A DNA stretch of 64,000 nt from Podocnemis expansa (taxonomy: Eukaryota > Chordata > Testudines > Podocnemididae): the NCBI GenBank assembly GCA_007922195.1, contig ML682005.1, positions 40,974,531-41,038,530 on the forward strand, in the 5' to 3' direction. This document shows, one piece after another, positions 34,448 to 46,900 of the stretch. Within the stretch, counting starts at the first letter, position 1. The number at the start of each line of letters is the position of its first letter. A program made the position numbers and the translations under genes. The notes under the pieces are model-generated. The model ran no database searches. It saw nothing but the letters and a program-made list of their open reading frames with translations, and was not told where the DNA came from.

Positions 34448-37400
34448 GCTCTAAGACAAGGTGCCCCTATGCTGTTTGGCTTTGGTTCAGACCCTGACAC
34501 CAGTAGTCTGCCCACAACACAAAGTCTCATCCTGGCTTCTGAGTCCGAGTCTCCTCAAATCTTGCTTTCTCTGGGATTTTAACAGCCATATATACTGACC
34601 CCCCCCCCCCGATTTGTTAAAGACAAAAGTATGAAATTTTTTCCCCTGCACCACATATAACCCCATTATCAGCTGAGTTTGGCACTTACATGCCACAGTT
34701 TGCAGAACAGAGACCTGATTGGGTGTAACGTTAAAATTGTACTTGATGGTAAAATTACAGATTCAAAGATAAAATAGGAAGAGCAAAAAACATGTTACAC
34801 AGAAAAACAAAAAACCCTTAAAGTTCAGTCTTAGCAAAGGGAGTTCATCAAAGCTGGAAGACACTTTACCCATATAGCCCTCTCAGTGTCTTGCTGCTAA
34901 CTCAACAGCCCAGCATTTATGTTTCTGAGTTGTACAAAAGTGCTTGGACCTTGTCTTGTCTGGTTAGGGAAGAAGCCCTGTCCCTGCCTGCCTGGCCACC
35001 ACCCACAGAGGCGGAGCTGACTGCTGCAGCATGAATTATGACCACAGTTTTATAGCTACACAACTGCACAACAAGAGTTTGTATAGAGAGCTCATAATTG
35101 TCATGTTTGTGACACATTGCAAGCTTTCGTAAAAGCCCTTAGTCAAGTTACTTTTATAGTACAATAACATTATATACAATTAGCTGGTGCAACTTCTTTT
35201 GGGGTGTGTGGGCCCCCAATTGTCATAACAGGGAAACTATCAACATTTTGCTGTAAACCAGGGGTGGGGGAGGAAGGTTGCAGTTTCTTTACAACAAGAA
35301 AGCTTTTGCACAAGTCTTTCATTCACCACCACATTGTCTCTGTGAACCGGCCCAAAATACCACCATATGGAAAAAGTGCTTTGGAATGTCATGAATTGGC
35401 CACACCTGAGTTTGGTCTATGATGCCTCCTCTGTGACTGTCACTGTTCTGCTCTTGCTTTCCTGGTAGCACTGTACTGACCGAAAAACAAAGGGCTGCTA
35501 AACGTGGCATATTTCCTTCAGTCTATTTGAATTGGACCTACATACCAGGTGTCAAGAGCTCTTAGGGTGAGGCTGTCCTCATGTCCTTCACACGGAGTTG
35601 GTGGTGATTGTGGTGATGACTTTAGGGAGCTAGACCAACAAAGGTCCTTAGGGCACCAAATTTGTAGTAGAATCCAGAGTCCTATGGTAGGGGCCTGTGC
35701 TCCCCCTACAATGCATGAGGTGCATTAGCAGCCTAACAGAGATCCAGCAATGTCAACATGCTACATGGTGTGCTAAGCTACCCAGTAGGGACGCATAGGG
35801 GATGGGATTAGGCCCACAGCCCCAAGGTGCTTCAGAAGCTACCTGATGGATTGGAGGGAGGTACTCCTCTTGGCTCAGGATTGTCCACTGCAAACCCTCT
35901 CACGGCATCAGGGGCCTAAACCAGGCCTGCCACCCTTGGCTGAGAAAAACCACAGACACATGCTAATCCCATTCTAGTTAAGGGCCCAGCAGTGAGGGCA
36001 CTCATCAGGGATGACCTGTTTTCAAGTTATAACCCTCGCTGATTTGGAGTGGGGACTTATACCCAGATCTTCACCTCCCAGGACAGTGCCCCAACCCACC
36101 ACGGTATTGTCTATGGCTTGATCATTGCTGGAGCTGGTCCGCTCAGTACACATAAGAAACAATCACTTTTTTTTTTTTTTAACCATTCTTCCTTGAAATG
36201 TGCTAGATATGGCCATTACACTGGTTTGTGAGTGCCCTGTATACTGAGGCCAGAGTGTTCCTTTGTAGTACCCCTAAGGGTGGCAACATCCTGTATCCTG
36301 ATGGCCCCTCATACTCCAAGCTGAGGTACAAAGGGGAGAGCCATCCCACCCTCCCTTCAGTTCTTTTGTACTGGAAGCTTAGACCACCCATTCCTTTATG
36401 TTAGGGAAGGAGGGTTGGTTACATAATGGACATACGCACAACATCTTGAAAAAGTTATGAGAAGTAACCATTTCTTTGATTGCTTGCATATGTCCATTAA
36501 ATGTAGGTGCCTCCCAAGCTGTTTTTGATGGAAGTGCAGGTTGGGCATCTTATCAGGAGGAGACATGTAGGATTCTTTTCCCACATTCGCTTCTTCCCTT
36601 GATGCGCTAACAATTCTGTAGTTTAGCAAATATGAGTATTGAAGATCCAACTGGTGCTCAACCGATACCACTAATGAAGCACATCCCACAAATGCTGTGG
36701 ATGTTCACTGATGCTATTGAATGGGCACAGAGTTTCTTGGGGGAGAGGGAATGGTGTAACACTGTCTCCTGGTACATGATCATACAACTGGTGAATGATT
36801 TGGAAAGCTGGTGCCTTGTGACAGGGTGCTCTCTCATTCGTTGTACACAGGAGATGAACAATTGGGAAGAAACTCAAACAAGCTTTGGTCTTCCATCAGC
36901 TAAAAGAGCCAGTGCTTGGGTGAACATCCACAGCAAAGAGCTTTCATTTTCAGTGTAAGCCTGCGTCTTTGGAAAGAAGCTCAGTAACTATACTGACAGA
37001 TGAAGATGGAAATCAAATATGGCAATGGTTTTCGAACATAGGGTTAGGAACCAGTACTGGGTCGCAGACCCTAAGGTACTGGATCATGGTGCTTCCCCAC
37101 GCTACTTGTGGAGGTGACAGCCTTCTGTTTTTTGTGACACCTCTTGGTGGAGACAACTTTTTACATAGTTAACACCTCTATTTAGGGTCCCAAAAAGGCT
37201 GATTACAGTAAAGTCAAATCCTCCTGTGAAGTCAGGGGACATCCTGGTCTGAATGAATGAATGGTCAAGGGGGCCTGAATGGCTCAGCAAATTTTTGCAG
37301 CTGTGTAAGCCTCTGGAGTGCTTAGCATGAAAATGGGCCTTTGCTTAATGCCTTGCCATGAGCAGGGGGTGATGGCTCTGCTGTTGCCACTGATGAAAGA

Positions 37401-38389
37401 GCTGGTCCCAACATTCCTCGAATGGGTACCATAGTGCAATGGTGGTGGCTCCATGAGAGCCACTAAATGGCAGTACTGTAGAGCAGCAAGCCCAGGGGTG
37501 GACTCTGCCTTCAGTACCAGAATGGCTAACCTCTCAGCAGAGTCATCCCAGATCAAGGAATGGAGGAAGTTGAAGTCCTCCTGTTCTTAGGTTTCAGAGT
37601 CCAGAAGTGTTCTGAATACTTACGCTCCTTTGAGACTGCTCCACTCATGGGACTCTCCTGCCTTCTCTGACTGCCAATAAGGCCAGAGAGAACACGTGGA
37701 AAGAGCGGTTGGTAAGTGACCTCAAACCAACTGAGCCAGTACAAAAGCTAAGCAAAGAACAGCCTCCTTGTAGATGTATCGCAGATGCTTTTCTGTCCTA
37801 ATCTTGAAGTCCCAGCAAATCAGACACCTGTCCCTGACATGACCCTCACACTTGTCACAGTGAGAGGGACACTGACCAGTTCAGGGTCTGAAACCAGGGA
37901 ACTTTGGCAAAAATTCCCTTGGTAGTGAACAAAGCCCAGAGTTCACTAACTATTGTCAATCAAATTCAATGAAAGAAGCTCCAAGGGACTGAAATAAGTA
38001 CCACAGAATACAAATTAACTTAACAACTTCCTCTAAGTTCACAGGCAGAATAAGCTGAAGCACAGCCTCCATCAAAGGTAAAAGGGAACTGAAGGATGTG
38101 TGGGTTGGCCCTGTCCTTTGTTCCTTTGGCTTGAGGGATGCCAGGTCCCAGGCCTGGCCAGCCCTACAGACAGTGTTAGGGAGAACTTCCCAGCACTGGT
38201 GCACATAATCCTAGTGTAATGGATCTAAGCAAGCACTCAAGAAGTTAAACGATCACTTGTGCAGGAGCTCAAACTTGGGCCTATGAGCATCATAATCACT
38301 CTCACATCCATTGATCAGTTAATTATTTATATAAGGTGGAACAGATTCACAACAGGAGAGCACTGTCACAGATCCCCACTCCAAAATAC
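34448..38389. other. Intergenic stretch, old repeats, no gene seen
   Basis: Mixed-composition DNA with a C tract at 34601-34610, a poly-T at 36169-36180, a partial hAT MITE beginning CAATGGTTTTCGAAC near 37023, and tracts that look like decayed SINE or LTR material (34450-35420, 35600-36110) that I cannot name. Open frames of 60-108 residues occur but are unsupported by splice-site context or recognisable protein. Confidence 0.5.
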
Positions 38390-38452
38390 CCTACAGCTTA
38401 GTGGTTAAGGCACTCTCCTGGAATGTAGAACTATGTTTGAGTCCCTGCTCCA
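38390..38452 (+). repeat. tRNA-derived SINE head
   Basis: TACAGCTTAGTGGTTAAGGC resembles a pol III A box and TGTTTGAGTCCCTGC a B box at tRNA spacing. The flanking sequence and imperfect stems argue for a SINE and not a working tRNA gene. Confidence 0.5.
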
Positions 38453-38613
38453 AATAAGACAGAACAAGACTTTAATCTGGGTCCCCCTTCCCAGCTGAGT
38501 GCCCTAACTAAACATCTCCCCCTCTGCCCCATCACTCCCCATCCAATTAGGTAGGCATGTTCTCAGAAAACCTACAGGATCAGGCAAGATAGATGGGGGA
38601 AAACGCCCTGGGG

Positions 38614-39069
38614 CAGAAGTTCTCAAAGGGGGCGGGGGGCAGGGACATGACATGACATGAGCTTTAGGAAAAACATAACTGCACATTTTACCCCCAACAG
38701 TGAACAACTGGCAAAGCTGATTCTTTCAGACACATTAGGTCCTCAGATGGCACCATGCACTTTAATAGATTTTTTTCAATATTTGCATAGTATTATGCAA
38801 AGTTGTTGCTGCTGCATGAGAATCTGTTTGCTATAACATGGAGTGCACATTTAATTCTAAGCACCAACCACATTCACTGTTTTCTTTTGCTCTTATTACA
38901 AATGACCATTGGCTTCATTTAAACCAACACCATACTGGTTTTAATATTTAGTCAGCTGCATGTTGATTATTTAAATCTGCATACGTACTTGTATGGTGGT
39001 GGTGAGTGGGTGTGAACTACTACACCCACAAAGAAGGGGGACATGTTCAAATAAGTTTGAGAAGTGCTT
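38614..39069. mobile_element. Probable hAT-type element
   Basis: CAGAAGTTCTCAAAG at the left and TTTGAGAAGTGCTTC at the right are inverted, as in hAT elements with CAGYGTTTCTCAAAC ends. The flanking duplication is unclear, so the boundaries are tentative. Confidence 0.45.
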
Positions 39070-40397
39070 CCTGAAAGAACCCTGTTGGGATTTGGATGTG
39101 GTGAGGTCTTGAAGCAGTAGGCTAGCTGTGGGGCAGCCCAAGGACTTGAGTGGCTTTGCACATTCTCACCCACAGAAATATAGGTGCCTAGATCCCCATA
39201 AGCAGCTACAGCGTTAGGTAGCAGCCAGAGTGTGATTTTGAGAGTATCAGTGGCACTTAGATGTTGGACGTAATCACCTAAGGAGGCAGTAAGATGGAAA
39301 TATGGTCATACAAATTCTCTGTATACAAGTCACCTTCCCATGACAGAACTTCCCTTTAAACCACCCATACGGTAGGTTAAGACCTCAGCTTTGTTTCATC
39401 TGAAAGACAGGACCTCCAATGAGACTGTGGAGCATTATCAACTCAGAAAGAGGCATATCACCTGCAGCACATCAGTTTTCTTGGATTTCTCCTAACTACA
39501 TATGGAGGTCTCCCCAGTTTAACTTTTGAGAGCCAGCGTGATTACAGCTCAAAGCTTTAATGGGTGGACAATTCACAGAAGTACACAATATAGATACTTT
39601 TTAAGTCTTACGTGATCACAAACCACAATCACATAGAAAAACCCATACAAATAAACTACTTTAATTACGTCCTTTTAATTACAAGAGCTTTGGTAATCAT
39701 ACATATATAATTCTGGCATTATTTACAAAACTCATGGTTTTAGACATGTATCATACATCCAAGACCAGACTGTTACCTTTGAAACTCTACAGCAGTCATC
39801 ATATTCCTGTTCTCACTCTGAAGAGTTTGGTGGGGTTAGCAGTTCAGAAAACAGATGACTTCTTACTCCTCTGTATTTTTAACACAGTACATTTCTGCCT
39901 CAGATGTTGGAGAGCAGGCTCTGAGCCATTCCTCAGGGACATTAATGCACAGAGCTTTTGTTCATAACTCAGTTACTACAGGACTACTTAAAAAAATAGA
40001 AACTTTATGGTAGAGATGTTAATACTCATAGCCACACAGAAGTCTTAAAATACCAACCCCCACCAAACAAAACAAAACCTTCACATTTCTTGTTTACCTA
40101 TTTTCATACTAGAGTATGTTTGAAGATGAAAAACAGTTAAAAAAAACAACTGAAAGAGTGTCCTTACTAATGACTCTCTTTCTTAACCTGAAATTATAAC
40201 TTTGTTTTAGGAAGACTTCTGGAACCTTATTATTATACATAAAAATAATTGAAGACTGCTTACAATACTGTCTGAAGACAGATAGTGGCACACAGTCACG
40301 TGGCAATTTGCCATTGAGATGCATAGAAATGCAGCAGCTGATTTTGTTCACTTGCCATTTTTTCTTCTGGATGATTCACATCAGCCCAAAAGCAAAA

Positions 40398-40496
40398 TCA
40401 TGAATAAGGTGGCTCGCTGAGACACGGAAAGTAGTCTTCAGTCTTGAAAAGGGTTGGAGGCTCATACAGGGTCTGATGTTGCCGTGAAGATGATTT
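40398..40496 (-). CDS. BLOC1S4: BLOC1S4 exon 5, C-terminal coding exon
   Basis: On the minus strand the acceptor TTTGTTAATCACAG ends at 40497. The exon encodes 32 residues, KSSSRQHQ..., then YEPPTLFKTEDYFPCLSEPP, and a TGA at 40400-40398. The YExPxLFKTEDYF block is the conserved C-terminus of BLOC1S4. It is in phase 0 with exon 4. The overlapping 85-residue frame on the same strand is in another frame and is a shadow. Confidence 0.92.
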   Translation of the reverse strand, partial: KSSSRQHQTLYEPPTLFKTEDYFPCLSEPPYS

Positions 40497-41978
40497 CTGT
40501 GATTAACAAACATTTTATTTGAGGTTTGCTTTAGCTTTACCACTTTTTGTTCAGTTATGGAATGAGTTATATTTGCACAAAGCGTTGACCAAGTCTTCTC
40601 TCTCACAACTGACAATTCCTTCACAAACTGCACAGTTCAATAAAAATTGTTTCTTCTTTACACTCCTTCTGTAATTACTGTCCGGAAGCTCTCACACACT
40701 TGCTAATGTTACTGGCCAAATTAAAAAGTTGGCTTTAGTTAATGAAGTCACTTTGGTATTTTACTTAAGTGACTTCGTTAACTAAAGTACACAATTCAAG
40801 AAAAACAGAAATAACCTGCCTTGCGCAGCATTGTTGCTCTAGTCAATTGAAGGTAACCTATAAATATCTTTGGAAAATAGGAACACAATACATGCTGTCC
40901 TGTATGCACTCTATATGATTGGAAGTGGCAAGGCATTAATATTGACTGACTTCTTTTATTGGCTTTAGGGCAGAAATAATGGTAGGACAGCTCAAATTCC
41001 AATGAAGCACTGAGCCATATGTAGGCTTGGCAGAATATGATTTATTATTATTTTGATGGAAATACCAATGTTTACTTTTAAGAATTTAAGATATTTTTAG
41101 CTATTTAAATTGATGGTTGTGTGAAATTATGGGTTTTAAAAGCTTTTTCCTCTTTATCTTTTTAAATTTTCATAATAGCAAGACGTTATAGGCAACCAGA
41201 CAATAATTACTTAATGATAGGATTTACTGAGATTCAAAAAATTAAAGCTTTATAATCACTAAAACACAAACTGCTGATACCACATTCAAAATGTATGAAG
41301 TAAATATCCTTAAGTCAAACCAAGTTCTCAAGCAGCATTTTTCATATTTTACCTAAATTTTGATAATCTTCAGTGGAAATCTGTCAGTTGGCATGTGTAA
41401 AGTGACACCAATGTTTACTGATATTTATTGATAAAAATCAACTCAAATATTGTCATCAATGAAGTTCAAGTAAGTCAGAGCATGTACGCAATAGGGATTT
41501 TCAAATGCTTAACTTCTTTCTGGACTATTTTTTTGTAAACAGGTTGAAATCAAAAACACCCTTTTTGTATACTCAGACTTAAAACTTCAAAAAGAAAAAC
41601 CAACCAACTAAACAGGGAGACTAGTATTTTCTCAACATATTTATACTATTGTTCTTGCAACGCTATAGAAATTTGTCAAAAATATTGACAATGTGCATTT
41701 ACAAGATACAGTTTGACAATTTATTATACCTATTATAATCATCAGGACCTAGGATTTAGATTATTTTACCCTCTACTTTCAGTCTTGAAATAAGTTCAGG
41801 GTGGGTTTTTTTTCTTTTTTTTTTTTGTTTTTTTTTTTTTTTTTTTTTTTTTTTGTTTTGGACACCACTATATTCCTCCTGGAAGGCTATTTCAAAACTT
41901 CACCATAACCTCATTCAAAATCTACCAGTCTAGGGAACACATTTTAAGTCACACTCACACAGACAGAAACACACTTAC
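40497..41978 (-). other. BLOC1S4: BLOC1S4 intron 4
   Basis: About 1.5 kb, AT-rich. Contains a hairpin with 21-nt arms (40733-40753 and 40767-40787) and a long poly-T run at 41808-41855 on the plus strand. No other feature is recognised. Confidence 0.7.
40733..40787. repeat. Near-perfect inverted repeat in BLOC1S4 intron 4
   Basis: Arms CTTTAGTTAATGAAGTCACTT and its complement (one mismatch) are separated by 13 nt. The arms contain GAAGTCACTT/AAGTGACTTC. It could be the ends of a deleted transposon or a structured RNA element. Confidence 0.6.
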
Positions 41979-42113
41979 ATTAAGCAGTGACGGTACGCTG
42001 ATAGTGTGTAAGAATTTTTTAAAGGTGTTTTGGAAAGTTCCAAGGTCTGTTTCTGCCTTTGTGACTTTCTCCTCCAGTCCAGCCACATTATTTCCAACCA
42101 TTTTTACAAAGGC
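41979..42113 (-). CDS. BLOC1S4: BLOC1S4 exon 4
   Basis: The minus-strand acceptor CCACTAG ends at 42114 and the donor GTAAGT begins at 41978. The 135-nt exon encodes 45 residues beginning AFVKMVGNNVAGLEEKVTKA and including LGTFQNTFKKFLHTISVPSL, the most conserved helical region of BLOC1S4, predicted to form part of the BLOC-1 coiled-coil rod. Phase 0 at both ends. Confidence 0.93.
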
Positions 42114-42781
42114 CTAGTGGAAAACAAAACAAAACTACTTTTACCCATCATTACATAAGAGCATTTCCCAGAGGTCTGAAAAGGTTCACATTATGTAGAA
42201 ACCAAAAGATAATTGTTAGGTAACAATCTTAAAAGAACATAAAAATAGTATTTTTGTGCCATTTCCATTGTTGAATTTATGTTGTGAATAATCCACTTGT
42301 GCAGTGTTCTATATGACTGGAAACTGATAATTTGGAAGTATGAAATAAAGTATGCCAGACCAGTTTAAGAGAATATAGATTTGGCTGCCTATTTAATGCA
42401 GACAGACGTGAATGGCTTTATTTAATGGAAAGTTGCTATTACACTTGTTTACATAAAACAAGATTTTTGTCCTGGAGAGTGGCAGTAAACAAAATTTTAT
42501 TGTATTTTAATTTGTAACAAGGTCTTGAATTGTTTTGCATATTACTTCCTCTGGAATTCCTTCTGTAGCCATGATTTTCTATGGCTCTTACAGAGATGGA
42601 CGAGAACAATAACTGTCAGAAACCAAACATTCAATGCCTCCACTCACCTTAATATTTAAAAATAAAAGAAAAAACCAAAAGGCAAAGCATTTTCAGTCTG
42701 TTCACTCACTAATTAAATTAAAATCTGTTACATTTTCAAGACATACTTGTAGTCATAAAACAGGACAGGCCATAATACTAA

Positions 42782-43169
42782 GGATATGTCTACACTTGCA
42801 GGTTAGTTCGAATTAAGGAGGCTTAATTTGAATTAATTTAGTACCTGTCTACACTAGGCTTTCATTAGTTCAAATTAAGGAATTCCTTAATTTGAACTAA
42901 TGAAAGCTTAGATTGAATTAGTAAAACCTGCCGGTTAGTTAGAACTAAGGATGGTGTAGACTAGGATTAACCCTTACTTTGAACTTAATAAATCTGAATT
43001 AAGGGCAGTTAGTTCTAATTAACAAAGTGGACTAACATGATTTAACATGAAGTTGAATTAGTCCACTTTGTTAATTTGAACTAATAAGTTTGAGTTTAGT
43101 TTGAACTGAACTTGAACTCAGTGTGAATTAACAAATTCGAACTAACTTTTCCTAGTGTAGACATAGTCC
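42782..43169. mobile_element. Fold-back DNA element with perfect palindrome
   Basis: Ends GGATATGTCTACAC and GTGTAGACATAGTCC are inverted. Inside are a perfect, spacer-less 50-bp palindrome centred on GAATTC (42858-42907) and a second inverted repeat with 19-nt perfect arms (43017-43035 and 43058-43076). The interior is built of TTTGAACTAA/TTAGTTCAAA motifs. It is related to the element at 32156-32491. Confidence 0.75.
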
Positions 43170-43834
43170 ATGTTTCATTGTCCTTTCCATGCTTGATTGT
43201 AGTTTCTAAAATCACAACAGATTGACAGAATTCCTGGGTTTCATTTTTTTATGATAGCAAAAGTTTAAGTCCCAACAAAGTACTTCATTTTCCCCATGAA
43301 CAGAACTCAAACCCTAGAAACGCAACATGAAGCATGTGGTAAAAATGGGTGGGCTCAGGTGATCGGCATCTGAGACACAGATATAATGAGCTTGTCTGTG
43401 CAAGGTAATATGCTCAGAAGTAGGATTTCTAAAGTGCATTAATAGGGCTGTGTAGAGCGACTCTACTGGTGTACACTAAGGACATCATAGTGTATTTTAA
43501 CATGGTGCTGTTTCAAACAGTGCTATGTTAAAGTGCACCCGCTGGGTCTACACACGCCAATCACTGTTAGCGTGCTTTAAAAACTATGCCCCTTTGGGAC
43601 AGCACATTACTCCACCATGTAGACATGCCCTGACTTGCCCAGGCTCACAAAGGAATTCTACAGTCCAGCAAAGATTTGAGCCCAGGTCTCCCAAGAGCCC
43701 TAACCCAACCTTCTTTTGATACTCTTCTGAGAATGATTTAGGGTTGTCCCTAGCTTGCAGCATAACCTGGAGCAGCCAAAAGTTACAAAGGGGCTTTGTG
43801 GCAGCCCGGGACCAACAAGGCAGACAGAAACCCA

Positions 43835-44062
43835 GTAAAAAAAACAACAAGCAGTTGTGTGACACTTTAAGACTAACATTTATTTTTTGCATGAGCTTTC
43901 GTGGGAGATCCCACTTCCTCAGATGCTTCGAAGCATCTGAGGAAATGGGATCTTCTCCCACGAAGGCTCATGCAAAAAATAAATCTGTTAGTCTTAAAGT
44001 GCCACACAACTGCTTGTTGTTTTTTCACTGGACTAGACTAACACGGCTATCCCTTTTGAAAT
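43835..44062. mobile_element. Penelope-like fold-back insertion with 13-bp TSD
   Basis: The direct repeat AGACAGAAACCCA is found at 43822-43834 and 44063-44075. Between them two Penelope-like termini are joined tail to tail, centred on TTCGAA (43927-43932), with arms of roughly 88 nt (CAAGCAGTTGTGTG... and its complement). After the right arm comes the unpaired tail GACTAGACTAACACGGCTAT. Non-coding. Confidence 0.8.
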
Positions 44063-45339
44063 AGACAGAAACCCAACACTCTTTCTCTTAGAAACACTCC
44101 TTTACCAAGGTACAGAGCAGGAGAACCAGGAGGAGAATGGTAGAGCTGGCTACACCAACTCTGTACCACCCAGACACTCCTCTGAGCCAGAGTTCTCACA
44201 TAGGCACAGGCAACTTAACAAGAGATGCACATTCAATGAATGGGCAGTGCACGTCCATCATCCCGCTCTCCCCACTGTATAGTTACTAGTATCCAGACCT
44301 GAGTGACAGTGATATGACCCAGTCCCCAATACAGACAGGAGAACCTCTCCTGAGAGATGGGGTACCTACTCTGACAGAAGCTCTCCAGTTGGAGTATATG
44401 ATGTCTTCACTTAGCACTGTAGCAGCACAGCAAGTGCAGACAAGCCCTGAGATAGCCTCAAGTTACTTAGGCTGACCTATGGTGCCATATTGATAATGCT
44501 TGACCTCAATAGGCAGATGTTTCCCTGATTCTCTGGATATAGAAAAGATGCCTTTGACTCATAAGTTTTTGACCGTGACTCAGATTTGGTATATTTATTT
44601 TTTTTCATAAGTTTAGACCTTAACATATTTTGTAATAAAGTCAGATTTCCTTTTAAGCAGGGTTTTTATTGTTAAAGATACTCAATATAATGATCAAAAT
44701 AGACAACATTCTACTTAACCTACAATTTAAAAAAAAATCAATTTTTATCCATACTGATTAAAAATGCTCATCTGGTTAACTTCCTCCACACACCCATATC
44801 TTTTACTCTGTTAATGGCACTCTGTTCTGCCCTTCAGTCACCATGCTGTGGTATTCATTTGCAGGGGACCACCACTTGTTTTACTAAACATGGCTTACAG
44901 CTGTAAAAGCAGGGGAGAGGATAAAGTCCTTACTGTCTGTCTGACAGATCTGGACATGCAAGCTGAGTGTGTCACTTGTTGCCTAATTGTTGAACACAAA
45001 CTTGAAAATTAGTAATTGTTGTCCTGGAAGTGCACAGAAGTGAATAAAGCAGAGTTTGAAGTTCTTTCGTACTATTGTTGTATGTTTATAATATGAGGAC
45101 ACTGAATAAAGTCAAAGATATTCTGAAACGGATGTGCACGTACCTGCCTAAACCTCCATTTATTTCAGCTCCAAACTGTTTTTTGGGGTTTTAAAACTCA
45201 TACACTGATTTCTTTCAAATTTTGTTCAGAAACTTAGGTTCCCTTTTCCCCCTTTCCTCTGCATGGATCTCATCATGATGGTACAAGAGCCAGCTAATCC
45301 AGTTACTAGTATCTGGAACTCTTCCCTTATCTATTAAAA

Positions 45340-46900
45340 ACAAAAAACCAAAAAAACAAGGAGTCTTGTGGCACTTAAAGACTAATAGATTTATTTATCG
45401 CATGAGCTTTCATGGGAGAAAATCCCACTTCGTCAGATGCTTTAAAGAGGGGGAAACTTACAGAATGGGATGAAAATAAATGCAGGGGAGTGTAAGACAT
45501 GGGATCAGGTCATACTGCAACAGCAAATCAGAGCATCTGTAAGCATTCAAACTCTAGGAAACAGCACACAGAGGGAGGGTGAAGTCAATTTACCTGTTAT
45601 AATGTGAAAAGAATCCATAGCCACGATTCAGCATTTCAGCTGTTTCTCTTTGAAGTCTTGATGTCCCATCGATTTTCTTGAGGACCACCATTAACGGATC
45701 ATGAATGGAGTGATTAGGAAGATGGAAGTGTTCAGCAACTGGGTGGTTTTTTTTTTTTTTGGTGTTGTGATTTCTGATGTCAGTTTTGTGCCCATTTATT
45801 CTTCTACCTAGGGACTGTCCTGTTTGTCCAATGTATAATGTGCGGTGGCATTTCTGGCACATGATGGCACAAATCACATTAGTGGACGAGCAGGTGAAGG
45901 ACCCTTTGATGGAGTAGCTGGCTTGATTAGGTCATATGATGGTGTCTTTTGTGCAGATGCATGGAGAAAGTTGGCAGCGTGGTTTGTTGCAAGGGATATG
46001 TGCCTGCTTTCATGTTTCTGTTGTTGGGTCTGTAGTTGCTGGTGAGCATCTGTTTAAGGTTCGGGAGTTGCCTGTTGGCGAGGAGAGGTCTGTCTCCCAA
46101 GGCTAGAGAGAGTGAGGGGTCATCTTTTAAAATAGGCTGGAGCTCCTTAATGATCTGTTGTAGCGGTCTGACTTGAGGGTTATATGTGGTGACCAGGGGT
46201 GTTCTACTGTTTTCCTTTTTGGGCCTTTCCTGTAGTAGTTGACTGCAGGGTACCAGTCTGGCTCTGTCAATCTGTTTCTTTACTTCCCCAGGTGGGTACT
46301 GTAGTTTTAAGAAAGCTTGATAGAGGTCCTGAAGATGTCTGTCTCTGTCTGAGGGATCAGAGCAAATGCGGTTATATCTTACGGCTTGGCTGTAGACAAT
46401 GGATCGTGTGGTGCGTTCAGGATGGAAGCTCGAGGGATGTAGATGAACTATACCAACCAGTAAGTTTTCAGTACAGGGTGGTGTTGATATGTCCATTCCT
46501 AATTTGTACTGTAGTGTCCAGAAAGTGGATCTCCTGTGTGGAGTGTTCCAGGCTCAATTTGATTGTGGAGTGGAAATTGTTGAAATCTCTCTGGAAATCT
46601 ATTTTAAACCCATTCCAGATTCTAGCTGTTAATATTCTGAAAATAGGATTCAGGAACCTAGCTCATGTAGGTTGTTTTGAAAAATATGATCCAGGACATC
46701 CATTTTCCTTTCATTTTACTGTTTGAATTATTTTAGGAGACACCCTGTATGAGTAAATTCCCCATCTTCAAGCACCTGATGAAGTGGGATTTTCTTCCAT
46801 GAAAGCTCATGCAATAAATAAATTTGTTAAGTCTTTAAAAGTGCCACCAGACTCCTTGTTTGTTTTGCTGAACTAGACTGACATGGCTATCCCTTTGGAA
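45340..46900 (-). mobile_element. Penelope-like retroelement, 3' coding part
   Basis: Two minus-strand frames carry it. 46496-45927 (189 residues) resembles the part of Penelope-like polyproteins after the RT palm, with PPGEVKKQIDRARLVPCSQ. 45877-45590 (95 residues) is the GIY-YIG endonuclease region, with CQKCHRTLYIGQTGQSLGRR and a following NHPVAEHF. They are in different frames and the RT catalytic core is absent, so the copy is dead. The element is flanked by opposed terminal sequences (AAGGAGTCTTGTGGC at 45358, GCCACCAGACTCCTTG near 46842), the inverted arrangement typical of this class. The segment at about 46560-46730 looks like unrelated sequence inserted near its 5' side. Confidence 0.8.

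Noticed and set aside
38390..38452. Possible tRNA gene
   Set aside because: Same reasoning: tRNA-like promoter boxes without consistent acceptor or anticodon stems.
46199..46726. 175-residue plus-strand frame
   Set aside because: Antisense shadow of the Penelope-like coding frame.
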